Shown piece after piece: positions 57,305 to 64,000 of a stretch of DNA of 64,000 nt (its first letter is position 1; each line of letters opens with the position of its first letter). Origin of the DNA: Margaritispora aquatica (taxonomy: Eukaryota; Ascomycota; Leotiomycetes; Helotiales; Discinellaceae); NCBI GenBank assembly GCA_007644065.1, contig VJWN01000023.1, positions 135,434 through 199,433 on the forward strand. The letters are read 5' to 3'. A program made the translations under genes and the position numbers. Under the pieces are notes generated by a model. It saw only the letters and a program-made list of their open reading frames with translations. It was not told the DNA's origin and made no database searches.

Positions 57305-58886
57305 GGTGGATGTTGTTTGACGTTGTTGCAAGATCGATGGAAGGTTGAAAGCAAGCAGAGAGCAAACGGAGCGAAGCTTTTGGAGTAGAGGCTTTCTGCC
57401 ACCGCCTTTGTTCTGCCGTAGCTTCTTTTGGCAAAAGCGTCACAGCTGCACGTGGGTGGTGGGTCGGGTAGGAATATCATTCCTCCGGATGTCCTGTCCC
57501 GGCACGTGCTTAGGTTTCTTTGGCCTGTGCACTAGCTGTCTCTTAATCAATAAACATTGAGCATCGTCATAGCTAGGAACAATAGATAAATGTCCCAGGA
57601 TCCGAACTGAAGGCTTATGCTAGTATAGGCTCGAAAGATTACGATGTTTAGCTGGACGTCTTATCTAATCAACTTATATATACTTTACTATCTATATACC
57701 TTCAAATCTCCGTTGACATATTTTAATGGGTGGGAAATAACGACGACACGGAAAAAGGGGAAAGAGAGAAAGAGAGCAAGGGAGATAACTTACTGTAATG
57801 TACTAACTTACTGTAACCAGGTAATAGACAAGACAGTAAAGAGAAAAGAAGTTGAAAAAGAAATTGTTTCTCTGAACTTTTCGTAGGCTTTTCCATGTCA
57901 TTTCCTAACAAACTTTTAGCCCATACTATAAGAACACATTATTAGCACTCAAAAAGCTAGAATAAACTCCCCTTTCTTCTCATAGTCCTGAAAGAAGTTA
58001 CCTAGTTAAAAGCAGGTTGTAAATAACTGATTCTTTTCTCAATCACTTTATAGACAGAATAGAGGTGGGACTGAGTAAGACAAATACCTGTAATTGTCGT
58101 GCAGTAGGGAGAAAAAGTGTCTCAAGCAGTTTGTGACTGTTTAAGGAGAGAGGTTTAATTTACAGTTCATAGCAAAGGAGTGAGTCGGTAGCCACTTTTG
58201 TGTTCTTGCTTTTGCCTTCTTGAACTACTATCTCTAACACTTTCGGAAATAACGAAAATCTTACAAATTGTCAGCTAAATTAAGCCACATTGAAGATTGT
58301 CTCCTTTATCTTTGATACTTTATCTGATTTGCATTCAACAACTTACTGTCTCGTTTTAGAGAAGGTAGAAAGATCCATAAGAAAGGAAGAGAAAGGAAAA
58401 GGCCGAGGGAGACACTCTTAGTAGAGGCAAGCCAAAAGTGCGCCGAGGAAAACAACAGGCCAGACGGGCTAGCTGAAAACACCGAACCAGAATTCCTCAA
58501 GAATATCATTTATTTCATTGTCTGAGTATCTCAGGTTATTATTCGTTAAATTCAGAGCGTAAAATTAAGTCCCTATATTTAACCACTACTTGGAATTTAA
58601 TTCACGAAAGATAAACTGGCACTACATACAATCCAAAGCCTTATATTTTGTTGCTCGTTTCGCTCAATGTTTCACTATGAAGTTCTATCAGCCTAATTGA
58701 CCAGGATCAAAGCTATGTGCCCGAGTCACTACATCCACGATAATTTAGACACCCTCCATCCTCAATTCCATAAGGAAAACTGCAGGCAATCACCCCCCAA
58801 TCCCACTCGTTTATTTCAAAGTCATCATCCACGCCAATTATCTGCAACCAAGTCAGTCGATCAGCTTGTCACCTTCAGCAGCACGG
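57305..58886. other. Intergenic within the 2EXR cluster
   Basis: About 1.6 kb without a supported gene. It contains the promoter of 54697-57304 and AT-rich sequence with purine runs near 57750-57860. No further 2EXR fragment was recognised here. Confidence 0.5.
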
Positions 58887-60828
58887 TCACTTGATTTTGA
58901 AACTTACCAGCAGGTTGGAAGGTGGTCTCAACAAAAATGTTTCCCCCTGCTTCACCCAGTTTCCGTCTTCAGAATTAGAGGCAGAAACGCATTTTCTGCT
59001 GGCTTGATCGCTCTGAGATCTGATGCAGCCGGGTGCATTGGCATCATCACTAGTCCAATTCACCATCTCATCACTCCAACAAAATGTTTCACTGCCTAGT
59101 TCCTCAGTTTGAATTTCCACATCCTCGAGCAGCGCCACCCTGGCTCGTCTGATCTCTAGAAACTGATTGTCTAGGTCATCAACTAGGCTCTTGATAGTAT
59201 AAACGAGCTCGCCGGCCACCCAGGATCCGTAGGCTGCTGTAGTAGTCTTATGACAAGCGGAGCACTTCGTGCTATCCAGATGAGCCTTGAGAGCGCGCAT
59301 TTTCTTCAAAAGAGTAGCTCTTGGCATCATGCTTTTTATCAGTTTGTAGGCTGAATCCTCGGGTCGGATTTGTGCGCGCAAGTTTGTTGTTTGTCTGTTT
59401 GTGGAATATGCGATACTCTTGACAAACTGTCGACGCATTCTTCAATCTTCAGCAGAAGCATGCGAAGTTCATAATGCTGGGACTTTCTGTGTGATTTCTC
59501 AAACTGTAAGAGCAAGTTACAGCATCCCGCGCCAGACTTGACATGCTTGCGAACTTCACTTGCCGCCTTGACAGCATGTTGATACTGATCTTCCAGTGCA
59601 AGCAGAACCTCCCGACAAGGTTTTTCGAATAGATTTTGGCAGTTGAGCTCCATGGCATATCTAGCAAGAGAGAGTTGATGTTCAACAGAATACTGTGGAT
59701 GGATCTTGAAGGGACTGGTGAATTCATAAACACGACTCTAGACATCTCGCGAGACCTTTTTCAATGCGACATCGGGTCGTTGCGAGTCCAATTCTTCTGC
59801 CACTTCCTCGGCCGATTGAACTTCATTAGTATAGTCAAAATCATTGGGGCCGTGTGTTTCTTGGTATGTAAAATAACTGCCTTTCCAGGAGGCCCCCGAA
59901 GCACGAAGCATCCGTCTCTTTTGTTCCCCATACAAATCATCCATCTCAAGTTTGGCAAAAGGATGACACTCAAAAGCTTGAGCGTACCTGAGAAGCTTGT
60001 GGTACGCTTGGAAGACACGAAAGACTGGAGTGTCCCCTTTGACCACACGTGTGATAACCATCTTTAGTTCTGAGAATGCCTCTGGAAACGTGACCTCTCC
60101 AATTCTGCTCGGCACACCAAAGATCCTGTGGACTTCATCTTGCTCTCCAGAAATAGTTTTTTCGCTAGAGTTTGCATGTGCGTTATTTGCAGCATCTGCG
60201 CGATCGCGCCATGCCCTGTCACTCCATCCCTCATAATCTTGCGACTCGGCACTTTCCTCAAACAATATGACCTCACGTTGACGAAGAAAATTTAACGGAG
60301 AGAGAATTCGACACGTATTGTGAGTATCGCTGGGTCTGTTTCCCCAGCCTCTACTCTGGATATCTTCACGGACCAAGATCGCCAATCTGGTGGTCGTCAA
60401 TCCACAGAGTCCTTCAGCTTGGCCTGGAACCGAGACTGAGAATCTGGTGCCAAGGATGGGATTGACAAGTGAATAGCGACATATCATAGCACGAACCTCA
60501 AAGGGCAGAAGATCGACTGCGCGATTGGTTATCTCAACGCTGGCAGTGAATAATGCTGAAGAATTGAAGGTCATGTTTGATTGTGGAGGTGAAGCTTGCC
60601 CGGGTATAGTGGTCATGTTCCCTAGTACAGGCGGTGCTTGCAAAGGCCCTGACTTTTCCGCCCCAGTATCTTGCAAGCTACAATCATCAGCGGGAGACAA
60701 TTGAGAGTCATTGGCCGTTTGCAGCTCCGAGTTGAATTCCTTCGTGTCTGAGTTCAGACTTTCGCTTTAATACATTAGTCCTAATAAGCAGTATAGTAGC
60801 AAGAAACTCACTTCCCTTCGACAGCCAT
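58887..60828 (-). pseudogene. 2EXR-family gene copy broken by a stop and a frameshift
   Basis: Exon 1 (60828-60812, MAVEG plus a split codon) joins at 60764 through a 47-bp intron. The frame then runs through the 2EXR-like domain (AVDLLPFEVRAMICRYSLVN) and the family region (LLRYAQAFECHPFAKLEMDD). A TAG at 59740-59738 interrupts it. Directly after the stop the same frame continues with recognisable family sequence (EFTSPFKIHPQYSVEHQLSL, then CREVLLALEDQYQHAVKAAS), so the stop is a point nonsense change, possibly CAG to TAG. Near 59440 the frame shifts by one base, and the homologous C-terminal part follows (VDDLDNQFLEIRRARVALLE, then DEMVNWTSDDA). A 51-bp intron could remove the stop, but it would delete the conserved SPFK motif and use a poor donor. 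The N-terminal domain lacks the second conserved block (CKQxxxEAxxxLY). Confidence 0.7.
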
Positions 60829-61339
60829 GATTCGTGTTCGTTCTTCTCTTGATTCTATGGATGAAATTCTGATTTGACGAGAATAGTTAGGGGCTTATAA
60901 CTTGATCTATGAGTAATAAAAAATTCATTCGTGAAAGGTGGGGTTCAAAAGAATCCGTTCTGCACTCACAACGACGCATATCTTTATTAGATTCATTGAA
61001 GTGATTTTGGTACACAAGAAAGCATTCACGAAAGATGCACACTAAAGCCTCTCCTACAGGAGGGCTATAGCGCATTTAAAAGGATTTTCCACGGAAATTC
61101 GATGGTTAAGAGCAACTTTATTGATTCATACCTTATTGAAACCTACTTCTGCCCAGATGTGCACTCGCTTAAGCTTTGCAAACACAACTTTCACAATCAG
61201 CTTCCAAGAGGAAGTGAAGAATCATCGAGATAATGCAAGCTGTGTTATGCTAATAAAAGACATAGAACTGCAAGAGTGAGAACCATGCGATCAAAACCGC
61301 ATCTTACTTTCTTTAGGCCTCTAACAAAGGAAGTCCGCT
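60829..61339. other. Intergenic
   Basis: About 500 bp between two decayed 2EXR copies. No gene or repeat is recognised. Confidence 0.5.
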
Positions 61340-62015
61340 TAAACCATTTTATTATATCGGGTGTAGGCTCTAAGTCAATCTCAATATCGAGTTCATCGTC
61401 TAGATCGAAAACAAAAGGAGCGTTCCTACCCTCTTGTATCTCCAGGCATTAGGCTGGTCAATATAAAAGCCGGCTAATCAGCTAACTTATAAGCTACACC
61501 ACCAAGCCTATTAGCTTGATATTTAATATATATTAGTAAGTAATCGTAAATATTTCATATTGATAAGCTCTCCAAGTCCTTCAGTCCTGCCCTATAGCCC
61601 CATCTCTATTACGTGATACTATTTATATTATTATAGAATAAAAAATCTTAAGTTTTATATCTTGGTTTTATAACTATACCGTGGTATACTAAATACTAGA
61701 TAAGTATAATATTATACTATACGCTATCGGCTACAAGATTTGTCAGCATATGAGCGAAAAAGGCCTCTCGCTAATGGCTGACTTGCTTGCTTATTGACCA
61801 CTCTGCTAGGCATTGGGTATCCATATCATCTGCAGCCGCCTTGAAGGTTTCGATCATTTGATTGGAGGGGGCACGATCTTTTAGTCAGGCATCCAACTTT
61901 AAAACTACATTTTAGCCACAATGCAAAGCATCGAGATGAGATCTAGCAGTCCTCGGTATAACTTCAATTCCTTTACGTATGCGTTGAATTCGGCAGCGGC
62001 GGGTAATATTTGCTT
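61340..62015 (-). pseudogene. Relic of a 2EXR-family gene (C-terminal pieces)
   Basis: Minus-strand pieces match the gene at 54697-57304 in order. Near 62005-61915 KQILPAAAEFNAYVKELKLY and RGLLDLISM match YKRVVRAAADFNAFVKESKL and HGGLLDPISM. Then, after loss of about 150 codons' worth or less of sequence, VLKLDA-stop-LKDRAP and QMIETFKAAADDMDTQ match LLKLDAQLKDGAP and QMIETFKAVADDMDAQ. After an inserted element, CLEIQEGRNAPFVFDLDDEL matches YLEIREARKALFLCDPDDHH. Stops include Gln to stop changes. The original joint DDMDTQCLEI can be read across the insertion, which shows that the insert came after the copy was made. Confidence 0.75.
61451..61807. mobile_element. 357-bp MITE-like insertion in the 2EXR relic
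   Basis: The insert is AT-rich, has no coding capacity, and splits the relic exactly between codons for Gln and Cys of DMDTQCLEI. The bases aggcatt occur on both sides (61444-61450 and 61808-61814), a target duplication of 7 bp, or 8 bp if caggcatt/taggcatt differ by one C-to-T change. The ends share an imperfect inverted motif: left aggctggtcaatataaaag, right (read inward) agcagagtggtcaataagc. An 8-bp duplication would fit a non-autonomous hAT-type element. Confidence 0.55.
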
Positions 62016-62512
62016 GCTTTGAAACAAGTAATTGGCATATTGATTCCATATCAGAAGCTCGTGTTTTGCACTATAAAAGCGACCAATTTACATGGAAGAA
62101 TCATTGGTAGTACTGTACCCCCTTGTAAGTGGCATATGCATAGGCAACCTCCTAAAAAGCTTCCATTGGCCCAACAATTTCATCAGGCAATCAAAGCATA
62201 AGATATGTTGTGTGGCTGTACGGAGCTCTGCTAAGCACTCCGGGATATTCTTAACTCTAACTTCAGGATCGGGCCTCGAATCGAGCTATCCTTCCCCTCC
62301 AGTCTCCCTTCAAACTTCCCTTCAAACTTATTTCTTAGAGTTACAACACTCTCCACATACTGTTGTGTTCGACCTCGCAGGGATTTATCTATCCCCAGAC
62401 CCGCTGATGGTAGACCACGCCATCCCATCGCAGAGGGCTCCGCACGTCTGCTGTGTTCGACTTATCTTTTAGCTTCGCATCTTCATCGCCTGCCGTCAAG
62501 CCAGCCGTTGAC
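62016..62512. other. Upstream region of the HET gene
   Basis: No gene. It includes a 12-bp direct repeat (cccttcaaactt twice) near 62307-62330. Short frames on both strands are not supported. Confidence 0.5.
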
Positions 62513-64000
62513 ATGACCGCCCGTCCAATTTCGAGTCCCGACGCAGTCTCGGCAGCGTCCCGTGGAGACGAAGGTTCAAACCGGGAAAACCATAACTTGG
62601 CTGAAGGACGGCGCAATCTTTGCGACAAATGTACCAAGGTGGTAAACGATCTGAAGCCATCGACCCCAAACAGGTGGCTGGACTTTGGGATCGACGGCGA
62701 GGGATATGGAGTTAATTGGGAAATTGCTAAGGTGCAGGACTCTGCTAAAAGCTGCGACTTATGCCGTGTTCTTGTTGAGATATTCTACCTCGACCAACTC
62801 AATAACGCTGTCTCTTCCGGCAGAATAGACGGGAGATTGGTTCACCTAGGCGAGCACTACACTCTTGCCACCGGTTCATTCTCGCACCGCACTCTTGCCA
62901 CCGATTTACTCTCTCGGTTGCTCAGTCAGATGCTCCAGTCTTTACGCCGGATCCGGTCTCCCAAGTCCGAGTCGAGCGCGCTGACTTCACAGCGATCATT
63001 CTCACCCTGGCGACCTGACGTTCGAGGAAACGGAAATTGGAGTTCGGTCTTGACTGAGATAGACGAGGAGTTCGAGGGCTGCCGTCCAAAGACGTACCGT
63101 AGCTGGACTCTTGGTCGACAGCTTATGGTGTCCTATAACGGAAGGAGGGTACTGCAGAAAGCTTTCCGGGAGTCTGAAAATGAAGCAAGTTCTTCGAAAG
63201 CTGGGGATATTCGTAATGATACCTGTAGAGAAGAGGAAACTTCCCTAGGTGGAATACAGAAAGTACAGAAAAGTGAAGTACAAGAAGCAGGAGGAGTAAT
63301 AGTGGTAGGAGGGCAAACCGAGGAATTTCTGGGCAAAGGCAAGGCGAGACAAAAAAGAAGATTACTCTTCAAGGGCGGCATTCGCCAACCAGATGCCTTG
63401 ATATTCAACTCCATTCAGATATCTCGATTCATTTCCTCTCGATCGGACCCAGAGAGTGCCTTGTTCGTTAGACAAATATCATCTCGACGACAAAACATCC
63501 CGTTGATACGGTCATGGCTCGAGCGCTGCCTCCGAGAGCATAAAGGAGACTGTCGATCATCATCAGGAGCAAAAACAAAAGGGCGACCCAACATCCACGA
63601 CCTCTCTATCCGTGTCGTCGATGTGGAAAACGAATGCGTCATCAAGGCACCTCGCCAGTGCCGCTACCTCGCCCTGAGCTACGTCTGGGGAAAAGCCAAG
63701 CAGGTCCTACTCACGACGACGAATGAGAAAACCTTCGCCTGCAGAGACGGCCTGCGGAACGAAAAGATTCCCGCGACAATCAAGGATGCAATGGCCCTTT
63801 GCCGGATGTTGGGGGAGAGGTATTTGTGGGTGGACGCGTTGTGCATCTTCCAAGATCCCCCTCCCCTTGCCCCGCCTCCCTCTGACAATCCAGCCACGGA
63901 TGTTGAGTTCAAGACCGCTGGTACTGGTACAGGAGCTGGAGCTGCGCAATTGTTTCAGCAGCTGCAGATTAGAAACATGGACGTTATCTACTCCAGCGCT
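62513..64000 (+). CDS. HET-domain protein, 3' truncated by the window end
   Basis: From the ATG at 62513 the frame is open for 496 codons to the last base, without an intron. The N-terminal part has Cys pairs (LCDKCTKVVNDL, SCDLCRVLVEIF) typical of the region before many HET domains. About residues 385-496 are the start of the HET domain: YLALSYVWGKAKQVLLTTTN, IPATIKDAMALCRMLGERYL, then WVDALCIFQD and finally MDVIYSSA. Between QD and MD lie about 35 extra residues (Pro-rich, then Gly/Ala/Thr-rich, then QLFQQLQIRN), longer than the usual spacing. In the known family, HET proteins trigger heterokaryon incompatibility (cell death after fusion of unlike hyphae). Residues 235-265 are Lys/Glu-rich linker. 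Partner domains after HET cannot be seen. It is preceded by the decayed 2EXR cluster. Confidence 0.85.
   Translation, partial: MTARPISSPDAVSAASRGDEGSNRENHNLAEGRRNLCDKCTKVVNDLKPSTPNRWLDFGIDGEGYGVNWEIAKVQDSAKSCDLCRVLVEIFYLDQLNNAVSSGRIDGRLVHLGEHYTLATGSFSHRTLATDLLSRLLSQMLQSLRRIRSPKSESSALTSQRSFSPWRPDVRGNGNWSSVLTEIDEEFEGCRPKTYRSWTLGRQLMVSYNGRRVLQKAFRESENEASSSKAGDIRNDTCREEETSLGGIQKVQKSEVQEAGGVIVVGGQTEEFLGKGKARQKRRLLFKGGIRQPDALIFNSIQISRFISSRSDPESALFVRQISSRRQNIPLIRSWLERCLREHKGDCRSSSGAKTKGRPNIHDLSIRVVDVENECVIKAPRQCRYLALSYVWGKAKQVLLTTTNEKTFACRDGLRNEKIPATIKDAMALCRMLGERYLWVDALCIFQDPPPLAPPPSDNPATDVEFKTAGTGTGAGAAQLFQQLQIRNMDVIYSSA

Overview
The window is nuclear DNA of a filamentous ascomycete (Pezizomycotina). 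Three things show this. Genes carry many short GT-AG introns, mostly 44-160 bp, with CTAAC/CTGAC-like branch sites. The families present are typical of these fungi: HET domain, NLR with TPRs, Zn2Cys6, 2EXR-type F-box-like proteins and fungal MFS permeases. The first 2.2 kb is a transposon mutated in the manner of repeat-induced point mutation (RIP). The large 2EXR-like family suggests Leotiomycetes/Helotiales, but that is inference. All exon structures were built by hand; every junction was checked for reading frame, none by transcript data.

Layout. 1-2253: right part of a RIP-mutated hAT transposon. 2.5-3.0 kb: 2EXR fragment. 3.3-4.1 kb: short-chain dehydrogenase (-). 5.4-10.9 kb: decay zone with an NLR pseudogene (-), a DUF6601-like membrane protein (-), a broken Tc1/mariner-type transposase (+) and a broken conserved fungal gene (-). 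11.4-15.1 kb: intact seven-exon NLR (+), an alpha/beta-hydrolase joined to an NB-ARC and a TPR array with six almost identical 126-bp units. 15.7-21.7 kb: divergent pair of an MFS sugar permease (-) and a GH115 alpha-glucuronidase (+), probably for hemicellulose use. 22.1-23.3 kb: unrecognised decayed gene. 24.2-25.1 kb: sulfotransferase-like protein. 25.6-27.3 kb: intact 2EXR gene.

28.5-44.8 kb is core genome: FtsJ-like methyltransferase (-), EF-hand mitochondrial aspartate/glutamate carrier (-), B-type cyclin (-), a 5.4-kb stretch with no gene I can support, and a regulator with a C-terminal Zn2Cys6 cluster (+). 48.3-53.7 kb: a second maltose-permease-like MFS protein and an SV2/SVOP-like MFS protein (both +). 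54.7-62.0 kb: 2EXR cluster on the minus strand with one intact gene, one copy broken by a stop and a frameshift, and one relic carrying a small MITE-like insertion. 62.5-64.0 kb: start of a HET-domain gene (+) that runs off the window.

The most interesting locus is the NLR at 11.4-15.1 kb. An intact hydrolase-NLR has a nearly homogenised TPR array whose few differences fall at the same residues, next to an NLR pseudogene and in the same window as a HET gene. This looks like a fungal non-self recognition or immune-like receptor under repeat turnover and diversification, in a genome where RIP is or was active.
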